From assembly GCF_000004195.4 (NCBI RefSeq), contig NC_030678.2, forward strand, positions 89,838,904 through 89,902,903: a stretch of DNA of 64,000 bases. Direction: 5' to 3'. The notes under the pieces are model-generated. The model ran no database searches and had not been told where the DNA came from. It was given only the letters and a program-made list of their open reading frames with translations. Of the stretch, positions 38,908-48,343 are shown in pieces. A program made the position numbers and the translations under genes. Each line of letters opens with the position of its first letter. The first letter of the stretch is position 1. The DNA is from Xenopus tropicalis (Eukaryota > Chordata > Amphibia > Anura > Pipidae).

Positions 38908-39836
38908 AAATCTATAAAAAATAAATATTTATATTTTCTATAAAAATATAACTATACATATCTTACATAAGCTTAATGATAAAATATAACTATATACAAT
39001 ACAAAAACGTACCTACAATAAAAACTAACAAGCATCTCTAACACTTTATATAATCTAACAACTTAACAAAAATAACCTGATTATCAATAGCTTACTAAAC
39101 ACATCTCTGTATGAACAATTAAACTGCTAAGTCCCCAAGGATACCCCTACCCTCTCCCTCTTGTTGGGGGTCACATGCTCAACCAAAGAGGTCCACCATA
39201 CCCGCTCTCTACCAACCCGCCATAAAGGACCTCTTTGATTGAACATGTAATCCCCTGCAAAGGGACCCATCCCGTTGGGGGATGGAACACACAATCCCCT
39301 GCAAAGGGACCCACTCCCCCGAGGACCCAGCAATTCAATTATCTATTTACATATAAAACTATAACTGTGTACAATACAATATTTTTTCTAGAAAAATACA
39401 ACTATATACATTATTCTATAAAAATATAACTATATATGTATATATATATCTCTACTACAAAGCCTTAATTATAAACATATATCTATATTACAAAAATGTA
39501 CTAAATATATACAAAACAATAACTTACAGTAATAACTAAACTACAACAATTCAACTCTAACACGTTATATAATCTAACAACTTGACTAAACTTATCTGAA
39601 TATCTATAACTAGCTAAATACATATCTATAAGAAGAATTGAATTGCTAAGTACCCCAAGGGAACCCGTACCCTTTCCCACTTGTTGGGGGTCACATACTC
39701 AACCACAAAAGTCCATCATATCCGAAGGGCCTCTTGGATTGAGCATGCAATACCCCCTTGGGGACCCAGCAATTCAATTGTCTATTTGAATATAAATAAG
39801 AACTATATATATATATATATACTGTATATATAAAAG
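37516..39836. repeat. Satellite-like tandem array with two alternating unit types
   Basis: Units of about 410-520 bp. Each has a GC-rich block (CCCTTTCCCACTTGTTGGGG, TCACATACTCAACC, AAGGACCTCTTTGATTGA, CCCCTGCAAAGGGACCCA) followed by AT-rich ATAAAACTATAACTATATA sequence. Type A blocks start near 37794, 38681 and 39637. Type B blocks (with ACCAACCCGC) start near 38206 and 39117, with a partial one at 37516. Like-to-like spacing is about 890-960 bp, so the repeat unit is a dimer. A (TA)n run at about 38868-38903 lies inside. No ORF. Confidence 0.85.
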
Positions 39837-39896
39837 ATAAATAGATGCCGCACTCACAGGTCTTAGTGAAAAATAAAGAAAAATTTATTGTGTCAA

Positions 39897-39934
39897 ACTA
39901 ACGTTTCGGCTGACTCCACAGCCTTTCTCAAAGT
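39897..39934 (-). ncRNA. Hammerhead-like hairpin in the Penelope-like downstream region
   Basis: The minus strand reads TTTGAGAAA, then a perfect hairpin GGCTG-TGGAGT-CAGCC (39908-39923 on plus), then GAAACG. This is the order core-stemII-GAAA of a hammerhead, but the CUGANGA box is degenerate. Penelope-like elements are known to carry hammerhead motifs. Activity is not implied. Confidence 0.4.
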
Positions 39935-41374
39935 GAACAAACATTACAGCCAACCCACTCATAAACCCAAAATGGCGCCAAAATTCAGCTGATGACATCA
40001 TGAATAGTGTAATTAAGTGATTTCCCACCCACTATGTGCAAAACAAACATAAATAATAAAGAAATCAAGAAGGGAAGTAAACAAAGTAGTTTAGATCATA
40101 TATACATCGGTAAAGATTCAGTGAAAGAAATAATAGGAGAAAATAAAGTCACCACCTGCTATGGCTGAACTGCAACTCCCATTTACTCATCATAAAGAAG
40201 CATTGAATGATTCATGCGATTATATCTAGCGTGTCTCAGTTTGTGCCTGCGTAAGAACTTGTTTGTAGGTTCCATCTGGGACCGGAAAAAATTCATACCC
40301 ATAGAGTCTTTAACCTCCTCTGAGCGCCAAGTCATTCACCACAGTAATGAGTGTGTCCACTTCAGGGATATACTGCATACGGGTTGTCATGGTAACCAAA
40401 GCGCCTCAGCGCTTAGTGCGAACCTCCGCTTACTATATTATCCGTAAGAGGGGGGAGCCGTGTAATCCCCGCTCAGGGGAGAATGTGCAAGGTGCTGTAC
40501 GCCAGGGGTACCGTGTAGCACGATCTTACCACCCGACCGGTGGCTTGGCAGAGAAATGATTGTGGCGCCCCGCTGCAGGGTATATTAGTCCCTGGATAGT
40601 TATGGTAAATCTGCATTCTGTCCAAACTGCCATCCATCATAGCTGCATACACGGAGCAGATGATAACCACGATCCATCCTGGACAGTACTTTACACGGAC
40701 CCTGTTTCTTTTAATGTTAAACAGCACAAAAGTCAACAAAGTTTAACCTCAGGGGCAACACTATATAGGTGAATGGACTAATAAGACACTGAGGTAGATA
40801 GGGTTAGGATATTATTATTATGACATATAGGGAGTGTATGTTGCCTACAGCGCAGATGGATAAGAAAAAGAATCACAAAGAAGAAATGCACAGGAATACT
40901 AGAAACAAAAGTATCAAATAACAAAGTTTCAAATATAATCAACTGACAATATGTATACATTATAGTAGGTGTTACTAACCTAGTATTAAGCCCAATATTA
41001 TTGCCCAATAGGGTGGTGTATACCTAGTGACTTTCTGTTGTGAAATTACAATAAGTACAATAAAAAATAAATAAAATAAAGAGCATATTATAATAATAAC
41101 AAAGTATTATATTGCTAAATCTGTTGTTAAGGATATTATGACTTTTATTTGGGCATGCTTAATAAAGAACAAAAGGTAAAGAATAAAATAAATGACAAAT
41201 TTAACACACAAAGTGTTGTTACTGTGTTACATAAATCTGATGCAGAACTTGTTTTGGTCTCAACAAGGGGACCACACTATATGCAGTAGGAACTTCCTTA
41301 TTGGTAAATGTACAGCATTACACAAGAGATAGTGAGTATATTTATAAGATATCAGTTCATACAGATCACTATAA

Positions 41375-42913
41375 ATGATCACTCGGGAGGAAATTCAAAA
41401 GAGACTTGAACATGTAAAGGTAAACAGAGGTCCAGGGCCAGATGGGATTCATCCCAGCGTATTAAATGAGCTGAGCGCTGTGATTGCCAAACCTCTTCAC
41501 TTAATTTTTCAGGATTCATTGAGGTCTGGCATGGTGCCGAGAGATTGGCGGATTGCTAATGTGGTGCCGTTATTTAAAAAGGGATCTCGTTCTCAGCCTG
41601 AAAACTATAGGCCTGTTAGTCTGACATCAGTAGTAGGAAAAATTTTGGAAGGGGTAATAAGGGATAGGGTACTTGAATACATTGCAGTTCACAATACTAT
41701 TAGTTTGTGCCAGCATGGTTTTATGTGTAACAGATCTTGCCAGACTAATTTAGTCGCCTTTTATGAGGAGGTGAGTAGGAACCTCGATGCTGGAATGGCA
41801 GTTGATGTCATCTACTTGGACTTTGCTAAAGCGTTTGATACAGTACCTCACAGAAGGTTAATGATCAAATTAAGGAATATTGGCCTAGAACATAATATTT
41901 GTAATTGGATAGAGAACTGGCTGAAGGATAGAGTACAAAGAGTGGTGGTAAATGGAACATTTTCTAATTGGACCAGTGTGGTTAGTGGAGTACCGCAGGG
42001 GTCAGTCCTTGGTCCTTTGCTTTTTAACTTGTTTATTAATGACCTGGAGGGGGGCATAGAGAGTACTGTTTCTATTTTTGCTGATGACACTAAATTGTGC
42101 AAAACTATAAGTTCCATGCAGGATGCTGCCACTTTGCAGAGAGATTTGACAAAATTGGAAAACTGGGCAGCAAACTGGAAAATGAGGATCAATGTTGATA
42201 AGTGCAAAGTTATGCATTTTGGTAGGAATAATATAAACGCAAACTATCTACTGAATGGTAGTGTGTTGGGGGTATCCTTAATGGAGAAGGATCTAGGGGT
42301 TTTTGTTGATAACAAATTGTCTAATTCCAGGCAGTGTCATTCTGTGGCTACTAAAGCAAATAAAGTGCTGTCTTGTATAAAAAAGGGCATTGACTCAAGG
42401 GATGAGAACATAATTTTGCCCCTTTATAGGTCCCTGGTAAGGCCTCACCTTGAGTATGCAGTGCAGTTTTGGGCTCCAGTCCTTAAGAAGGATATTAATG
42501 AGCTGGAGAGAGTGCAGAGACGTGCAACTAAACTGGTAAAGGGGATGGAAGGTTTAAACTATGAGGTGAGACTGTCGAGGTTGAGGTTGTTTTCTCTGGA
42601 AAAGAGGCGCTTGCGAGGTGACATGATTACTCTGTACAAGTACATTAGAGGGGATTATAGGCAGATGGGGGGTTTTCTTTTTTCCCATAAAAACAATCAA
42701 CGCACCAGAGGTCACCCCTTTAGATTAGAGGAACGGAGCTTCCATTTGAAGCAGCGTAGGTGGTTTTTCACGGTGAGGGCAGTGAGGTTGTGGAATGCCC
42801 TTCCTAGTGATGTGGTAATGGCAGATTCTGTTAATGCCTTTAAGAGGGGCCTAGATGAGTTCTTGAACAATCAGAATATCCAAGGCTATTGTGATACTAA
42901 TATCTACAGTTAG
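41375..42913 (+). CDS. LINE reverse transcriptase (partial ORF2, 512 aa)
   Basis: Reverse transcriptase of a non-LTR retrotransposon. Visible motifs: GPGPDGIHPSVL (residues about 19-30), NYRPVSLTS (about 77-85), the motif A aspartate in YLDFAKAFDTV (about 147-157), VPQGSVLGP (206-214) and the catalytic FADDTKL (235-241). The C-terminal RRLRGDMITLYKYIRG block is shared by CR1, L2 and Rex1-type elements. There is no endonuclease domain. TAA immediately precedes the ATG, and this ATG probably lies in flanking sequence, so it is not the natural start. The frame is open throughout, suggesting a fairly young copy. Confidence 0.88.
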   Translation: MITREEIQKRLEHVKVNRGPGPDGIHPSVLNELSAVIAKPLHLIFQDSLRSGMVPRDWRIANVVPLFKKGSRSQPENYRPVSLTSVVGKILEGVIRDRVLEYIAVHNTISLCQHGFMCNRSCQTNLVAFYEEVSRNLDAGMAVDVIYLDFAKAFDTVPHRRLMIKLRNIGLEHNICNWIENWLKDRVQRVVVNGTFSNWTSVVSGVPQGSVLGPLLFNLFINDLEGGIESTVSIFADDTKLCKTISSMQDAATLQRDLTKLENWAANWKMRINVDKCKVMHFGRNNINANYLLNGSVLGVSLMEKDLGVFVDNKLSNSRQCHSVATKANKVLSCIKKGIDSRDENIILPLYRSLVRPHLEYAVQFWAPVLKKDINELERVQRRATKLVKGMEGLNYEVRLSRLRLFSLEKRRLRGDMITLYKYIRGDYRQMGGFLFSHKNNQRTRGHPFRLEERSFHLKQRRWFFTVRAVRLWNALPSDVVMADSVNAFKRGLDEFLNNQNIQGYCDTNIYS

Positions 42914-43052
42914 TACTAGTGGTTGTATTTATAGTTTATGTATGTGAGTGTATAGATTGGTAGGTGTGGGTTAGGTGTGCTGGGTTTACTTGGATGGGTT
43001 GAACTTGATGGACACTGGTCTTTTTTCAACCCTATGTAACTATATAACTATA
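41375..43052 (+). mobile_element. 5'-truncated CR1/L2-group LINE inserted in the Penelope-like element
   Basis: It holds an intact RT-encoding frame, a 3'UTR (42914-43030) ending TTTTTTCAACCCTATGTAAC, and a short CTATATAACTATATA tail, as in CR1/L2-type LINEs with microsatellite-like 3' ends. The endonuclease domain is missing, so it is 5'-truncated. Sequence on both flanks belongs to the Penelope-like element in the opposite orientation. The exact 5' joint and target duplication are not clear. Confidence 0.8.
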
Positions 43053-43426
43053 TATAGATAAAAGGCTGAATAGGAAACCAGTTCATTAAGTCCGTTGGGG
43101 CTAATGGTATTCAGTCTGTGCATCCACTTTAGTTCCCTCTGTAGAAGAAGTTTTTCCCGATTGCCACCACGGACCAAGGGGGGTATGTGATCAATAATAA
43201 TACATCTCATGCTGGCTAGAGAGTGTTTATGTATCAAAAAATGTGCCGCCACTGGGGTATTAGCTTCACCTGATGCCAATGGTGCCCGAATTGCAGATAT
43301 GTGATTTGCCATGCGATCCCTAAATGTTGTAATGGTTTTGCCTATATATAGCAGGCCACATGGACACTTAATAAAGTAAATGATATATTTGGATGTGCAG
43401 GTGAGTCTATGTTGAATATGTATCAA
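43040..43426 (-). pseudogene. Penelope-like GIY-YIG endonuclease segment, copy 1
   Basis: Encodes the GIY-YIG nuclease module of a Penelope-like element: [16 protein letters not shown], then AHFLIHKHS and [13 protein letters not shown], ending [19 protein letters not shown] 2-bp deletion relative to copy 2 near 43433 (CCTGTGTGGATG against CCTGTGTGTGGATG) separates it from the upstream zinc-knuckle segment, so copy 1 is frameshifted here. Confidence 0.85.
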
Positions 43427-43673
43427 CCATCCTGTGTGGATGATTGAAAGATGGTCCTGAGATCAGAGCATTGCAGGTGGTACAGCTGGGACATTTATAG
43501 CAACCCAATTTCGTTGAGGAGAGCCAAGTTGTGGGATTGGCAGATTGGTAACAATGACTCGGGTCAGTCTTTACTAGAATATCTCTTAAGCTGTGCCCCC
43601 TCCTATAAGCAATCCATGGAGGATGTCTAAAAACGGATGGTAATGTACGGTCTTTTGCTAGGATAGATTGCAT
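43407..43673 (-). pseudogene. Penelope-like linker segment with CX2CX2CX2C, copy 1
   Basis: Encodes the region between RT and [26 protein letters not shown], then [10 protein letters not shown]. It lies in a different frame from the RT above it, and ends out of frame after the 2-bp deletion. It is the same as copy 2 apart from that lesion. Confidence 0.8.
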
Positions 43674-44475
43674 TGGTCAAAGGTCTTTTATCTGGAGCAA
43701 ACGTAGTGATGAAGGTCAGTTTCTCATTGGTAGCTTCCGAAGGAGTGTTATCTTTAGCCCTCAAGGCGATGACTTGTGTTAGGGATGCCACTTTGTGTCG
43801 TGAAGATTCAAGTAGTCGTGGTGCATACCCTCTTTGTGTGAAGCGTGTCTCAAGTTCATCAAGTTGATGTTGTAGCTTCATTGGATCTGAATTATTTCTG
43901 ATCATACGTACCATCTGTGAGTATGGGATACTCTGTAAGGTGTGTGGAGGGTGGCACGATGAGAAATGTAGTAGGGTATTGCGGTCCGTGTTTTTTCTAA
44001 AGGTTGTAGTCTCCAGTGTAGATCCTGTCACCGATAGGGCCAAATCCAAGAAAGAAACAGAAGTTGTATCCAGATGTGCTGTGAATCGTATAGTAGTTGG
44101 TAATTCATTTAGATCCTTAACCATTGACCAAAACTGGTCAGCAGAGCCAGTCCATAGCAGGAACAGGTCGTCAATAAAGCGAAACATTTTGTAAATGTAT
44201 TTGCCATATATAGGAAAGATGGATAAATGTTCATAATGAGCCATATAGAGATTGGCAAAAGATGGAGCAACATTTGATCCCATACTGGTCCCACTAGTCT
44301 GTAGGTAGTATGAATGTTCAAATTTAAAATAATTCAATGTCAAACAGTGTGTGAGTAGTTCAGTAAGGAATTCAGTTGGAGGTCTGTTGTTATCCGGGTA
44401 TTTTATAAGATAATTTTTGATGTTGGTTATGCCTTCTTTTGTTGGAATCACGGTGTATAGTGATGAAACGTCCAT
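43627..44475 (-). pseudogene. Penelope-like reverse transcriptase segment, copy 1
   Basis: RT core with [14 protein letters not shown] (motif A), [17 protein letters not shown] (motif B) and FIDDLFLLW (catalytic DD). Upstream of codon 1 the copy joins directly to 5' sequence. An 849-bp block present in copy 2 (46947-47795) is replaced here by 13 bp at 44521-44533. The frame ends at the same internal frameshift as copy 2. Confidence 0.88.
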
Positions 44476-44618
44476 TGTTGCAAGTAAAATCCCCGATGGT
44501 AGAGGGTATAGAGCATGTAATCCTAAAATGTTATCCTAAAATTAGAAGGGAAGCGTGTACCTCTAGCCCCAGTTCTGGTCTCTCCTCCAGTCAACCACCT
44601 ATAGACCCCCCTGTTCTG

Positions 44619-45223
44619 GTAGGTGTTACTAACCTAGTATTAAGCCTAATATTATTGCCCAATAGGGTGGTGTATACCTAGTGACTTTCTGTTGTGAAAT
44701 TACAATAAGTACAATAAAAAATAAATAAAATAAAGAGCATATTATAATAATAACAAAGTATTATATTGCTAAATCTGTTGTTAAGGATATTATGACTTTC
44801 ATTTGGGCATGCTTAAAGTGATACTGACACGAAAAAACAACTTTTTAAAATATGAATGTACATAAAAATTTGCCTATAGGTCATGTTGATTATTTTTTGC
44901 TGATAGTTTTGCTTTTGTAAGTAATTGTTACTTGAAATCCCAAAACCTGACTGTTTTGCCAGCCTGACTGTCCCTTCTCAGCCTGACAGTTACAGCTTCT
45001 AATGGTAACGGCCCCCTGCTGGACAAATATGGCAGCCCCCTCATAGAGGAACATGGGGGATCAGATAGGGAATGTAAAAGCTTGGACAAATACTTTTATG
45101 GCAAAATTATAAATAGCATGCAAAGGCAATGTTATGGCAATGTTATAAAAAAAGGTGTCAGTATCACTTTAATAAAGAACAAAAGGTAAAGAATAAAATA
45201 AATGACAAATTTAACACACAAAG
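44619..45223 (-). repeat. Second copy of Penelope-like downstream segment (pseudo-LTR-like)
   Basis: Near-identical to 40965-41213 (shared words TAGGTGTTACTAACCTAGTA, GTGTATACCTAGTGACTTTC, AAGAATAAAATAAATGACAA) except that a T2 MITE is inserted at its TTAA and a hairpin element starts at 45224. Confidence 0.9.
44813..45172. mobile_element. T2/Kolobok-like MITE inserted in the Penelope-like repeat
   Basis: TTAA at 44813-44816 and 45169-45172 bounds it. Ends TTAAAGTGATACTGACAC and the inverted TTAAAGTGATACTGACACC are nearly identical. The paralogous segment at 41150-41170 has the unoccupied site with a single TTAA (41159-41162), proving the insertion and the 4-bp duplication. Confidence 0.93.
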
Positions 45224-45544
45224 GGGCTGATTTACTAACCCACGAATCCGACCCGAATTGGAAAAGTTCCGACTTGAAAACGAACATTTTGCGACTTTTT
45301 CGTATGTTTTGCGATTTTTTCGGATTCTTTACGAATTTTTCGTTACCAATACGATTTTTGCGTAAAAACGCGAGTTTTTCGTATCCATTACGAAAGTTGC
45401 ATAAAAAGTTGCGCATTTTTCGTAGCGTTAAAACTTACGCGAAAAGTTGTGCATTTTTCGTAGCGTTAAAACTTAAAAGGTGCAAAGTTTCGCGTAAGTT
45501 TTAACGCTACGAAAAATGCGCAACTTTTTACGCAACTTTCGTTG
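45224..45544. mobile_element. Hairpin MITE-like element with 55-bp arms
   Basis: It begins GGGGCTGATTTACTAACCCA, the end motif of other MITEs here, and joins Penelope-like copy 2 at about 45544. Arms 45390-45444 and 45488-45542 are reverse complements with one mismatch. Words such as TTTTTCGTAGCGTTAAAACT repeat in direct and inverted form. It truncates the 3' end of the copy 2 GIY-YIG frame and supplies a foreign C-terminus. Confidence 0.75.
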
Positions 45545-46099
45545 CATCCACTTTAGTTCCCTCTGTAGAAGAAGTTTTTCCCGATTGCCATCACGGACCA
45601 AGGGGGGTATGTGATCAATAATAATACATCTCATGCTGGCTAGAGAGTGTTTATGTATCAAAAAATGTGCCGCCACTGGGGTATTAGCTTCACCTGATGC
45701 CAATGGTGCCCGAATTGCAGATATGTGATTTGCCATGCGATCCCTAAATGTTGTAATGGTTTTGCCTATATATAGCAGGCCACATGGACACTTAATAAAG
45801 TAAATGATATATTTGGATGTGCAGGTGAGTCTATGTTGAATATGTATCAACCATCCTGTGTGTGGATGATTGAAAGATGGTCCTGAGATCAGAGCATTGC
45901 AGGTGGTACAGCTGGGACATTTATAGCAACCCAATTTCGTTGAGGAGAGCCAAGTTGTGGGATTGGCAGATTGGTAACAATGACTCGGGTCAGTCTTTAC
46001 TAGAATATCTCTTAAGCTGTGCCCCCTCCTATAAGCAATCCATGGAGGATGTCTAAAAACGGATGGTAATGTACGGTCTTTTGCTAGGATAGATTGCAT
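45473..46099 (-). pseudogene. Penelope-like linker + GIY-YIG endonuclease, copy 2 (chimeric C-terminus)
   Basis: Continuous frame with [20 protein letters not shown], the CX2CX2CX2C knuckle (residues 58-67), [16 protein letters not shown] (about 99-114) and [13 protein letters not shown]. No 2-bp deletion here, unlike copy 1. After KWM the frame leaves the element and reads into the hairpin MITE ([17 protein letters not shown]), so the natural last residues are lost. Its start overlaps the RT frame by 47 nt in another frame. Confidence 0.85.
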
Positions 46100-47069
46100 T
46101 GGTCAAAGGTCTTTTATCTGGAGCAAACGTAGTGATGAAGGTCAGTTTCTCATTGGTAGCTTCCGAAGGAGTGTTATCTTTAGCCCTCAAGGCGATGACT
46201 TGTGTTAGGGATGCCACTTTGTGTCGTGAAGATTCAAGTAGTCGTGGTGCATACCCTCTTTGTGTGAAGCGTGTCTCAAGTTCATCAAGTTGATGTTGTA
46301 GCTTCATTGGATCTGAATTATTTCTGATCATACGTACCATCTGTGAGTATGGGATACTCTGTAAGGTGTGTGGAGGGTGGCACGATGAGAAATGTAGTAG
46401 GGTATTGCGGTCCGTGTTTTTTCTAAAGGTTGTAGTCTCCAGTGTAGATCCTGTCACCGATAGGGCCAAATCCAAGAAAGAAACAGAAGTTGTATCCAGA
46501 TGTGCTGTGAATCGTATAGTAGTTGGTAATTCATTTAGATCCTTAACCATTGACCAAAACTGGTCAGCAGAGCCAGTCCATAGCAGGAACAGGTCGTCAA
46601 TAAAGCGAAACATTTTGTAAATGTATTTGCCATATATAGGAAAGATGGATAAATGTTCATAATGAGCCATATAGAGATTGGCAAAAGATGGAGCAACATT
46701 TGATCCCATACTGGTCCCACTAGTCTGTAGGTAGTATGAATGTTCAAATTTAAAATAATTCAATGTCAAACAGTGTGTGAGTAGTTCAGTAAGGAATTCA
46801 GTTGGAGGTCTGTTGTTATCCGGGTATTTTATAAGATAATTTTTGATGTTGGTTATGCCTTCTTTTGTTGGAATTACAGTGTATAGTGATGAAACGTCCA
46901 TTGTTGCAAGTAAAATCCCCGATGGTAGAGGGTATAGAGCATGTAATTTAAGTAGAAGGTCCCCTGTGTCCCTAATGTAAGTTTGTGTCCCTTTCACTAT
47001 AGGTTGAAGGAAAAAATCCATATATATAGACAAAGGTTGTAGTAGGGAATCCCAGATGTAAGGTGGCAT
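46053..47069 (-). pseudogene. Penelope-like reverse transcriptase, copy 2
   Basis: RT with [16 protein letters not shown] near the N-end, [14 protein letters not shown] (about 58-71), [17 protein letters not shown] (about 118-134) and FIDD (156-159). The LPKIHK...RPIVSG block that precedes this part in the family is missing. The upstream frame (46972-47952) runs straight into [12 protein letters not shown] sequence out of frame, so an internal deletion near 47050-47070 is likely. The protein ends [15 protein letters not shown] at a frameshift shared with copy 1. Confidence 0.85.
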
Positions 47070-47881
47070 CTATCTGCTTCTTAAATACCCATGTGGGGTC
47101 TCTGTCTAATTTCTTATAAGTGGTTGTATCAGACAGCTGGTTTAAAATTTCCTGCCTATAGTAGTAGTTAAGTACAACCACCCCTCCCCCTTTGTCCGCT
47201 GGTCTGATGATAATATTAGGATTTTGTGCCAGACTTCTCATGGCTTCCCTTTCAGCTCTAGTGAGATTGGGATGGCCCTGTAGTTGTGTATATTTCAAGG
47301 TTTCATCTATCAGAAGTCTGGTAAATGCTTCAATTGATTTTGGAGTGTTGGGTAGTTCAAACTGACTTGGAGGTTTAAAAGTACGTGGTGCCATATGTGG
47401 GGTCCGAAAGTGGTCTTTGAGTTTCATTGTGCGTTGGAATCTGTGCACATCAATCATAATATCTAGGGTCTGTGTTTTAATAGTGGGGACAAATGACAAG
47501 CCTTTAGATAGTACATTCATTTCTGGAACAGTGAGCGTGTGGGAGCTTAGGTTGAAGACTACCTGTTCCACTGTTTTTTGCTTCTTGTGGAACGGGTGCT
47601 TACTCCCCCCCCCTTCTCTTATTGGGGTGCCCCCTGTGCGGGTTCCTAAAAAAAGGGAAGGTGATGCCCCTGAAGTATGTGTAGTAGGGGTACTATTGGT
47701 AGTATGGGTGAGTCTCCCTCTTCTAAAACCCCTTCCTCTAGCTGAGGTGTCCGAGTCAGTGGAGGTAGTGTAAGGTGAAGAATCAATACGGTCAGTCCTA
47801 AAATTAGAAGGGAAGCGTGTACCTCTAGCCCCAGTTCTGGTCTCTCCTCCAGTCAACCACCTATAGACCCCCCTGTTCTGG
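46972..47881 (-). pseudogene. Penelope-like N-terminal region, copy 2
   Basis: Encodes the element's N-terminal part: an Arg/Thr/Ser-rich leader ([17 protein letters not shown]), then [27 protein letters not shown], and [17 protein letters not shown] ahead of the RT. The open frame extends to 47952, but copy 1 and copy 2 diverge at 47881, so residues upstream of NRGVYRW are probably flank. It shifts out of frame with the RT at about 47050-47070. Confidence 0.8.
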
Positions 47882-47952
47882 CAGTTTCTGCAACTTAGAC
47901 AAACTGCAGCTAAAAAAAAAACATCAAACATCAAATCCTTTTCATTTAGCAA

Positions 47953-48343
47953 TTAAAGTGGTTGTTCACCTTTGAGTTAACTTTTGGTATTAGGTAGAGA
48001 GTAATATTCTAAGACAATTTGCAGTTGGTCTTTGTATAGCAACTTTCCAATTGGCAGTGGTTTGAATGAGAGACTGGTTAATAAATAGGAGAAGACCTGA
48101 ATAGAAAAGTAACTAATAAAAAGTAACAATAACAATAACATTTTTGCCTCACAGAGCAATAGTTTTTTGTCTGCGGGGGTCAGTCAAATGTTCCATTCAA
48201 ATGTTGGAAAGAGACAGAAGAAAAAGGCATATAATTAAATAACTATAAAAAAAGAAATAATGAAGACCAATTGAAAAGTTGCTTAGAATTGGCCATTTTA
48301 TAACATACTAAAAGTTAACTTTAAAGGTGAACTATCTCTCTAA
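47953..48343. mobile_element. T2/Kolobok-like MITE beside the Penelope-like 5' end
   Basis: Left end TTAAAGTGGTTGTTCACCTT; the right end in inverse reads TTAGAGAGATAGTTCACCTT. TTAA is intact on the left and mutated on the right. Subterminal GAGTTAACTTTTGGTAT is mirrored by AAAGTTAACTTTTAGTAT. The same subfamily occurs at 60126-60610. Confidence 0.7.

Larger units (their letters stand above)
39846..47881 (-). mobile_element. Nested complex of two tandem Penelope-like elements (Neptune-type, RT + GIY-YIG), minus strand
   Basis: Read on the minus strand: copy 2 (47881 to 45543), its downstream region (45223 to 44619), copy 1 (44619 to about 43055), and downstream sequence (41378 to 39846). The segment 40965-41213 is repeated at 44619-45223, interrupted there by a T2 MITE, so the element carries the partial tandem duplication ('pseudo-LTR') typical of Penelope-like elements. 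A CR1/L2 LINE splits copy 1 from its own downstream region. The 39846 end reads GATGCCGCACTCACAG next to the satellite. Frameshifts and deletions make both copies defective. Confidence 0.8.

Noticed and set aside
41848..42217. Minus-strand frames of 119 and 71 codons
   Set aside because: Antisense shadows of the LINE reverse transcriptase.
43673..44194. Plus-strand frames repeated identically at 46099-46620
   Set aside because: They are antisense shadows of the duplicated Penelope-like RT.
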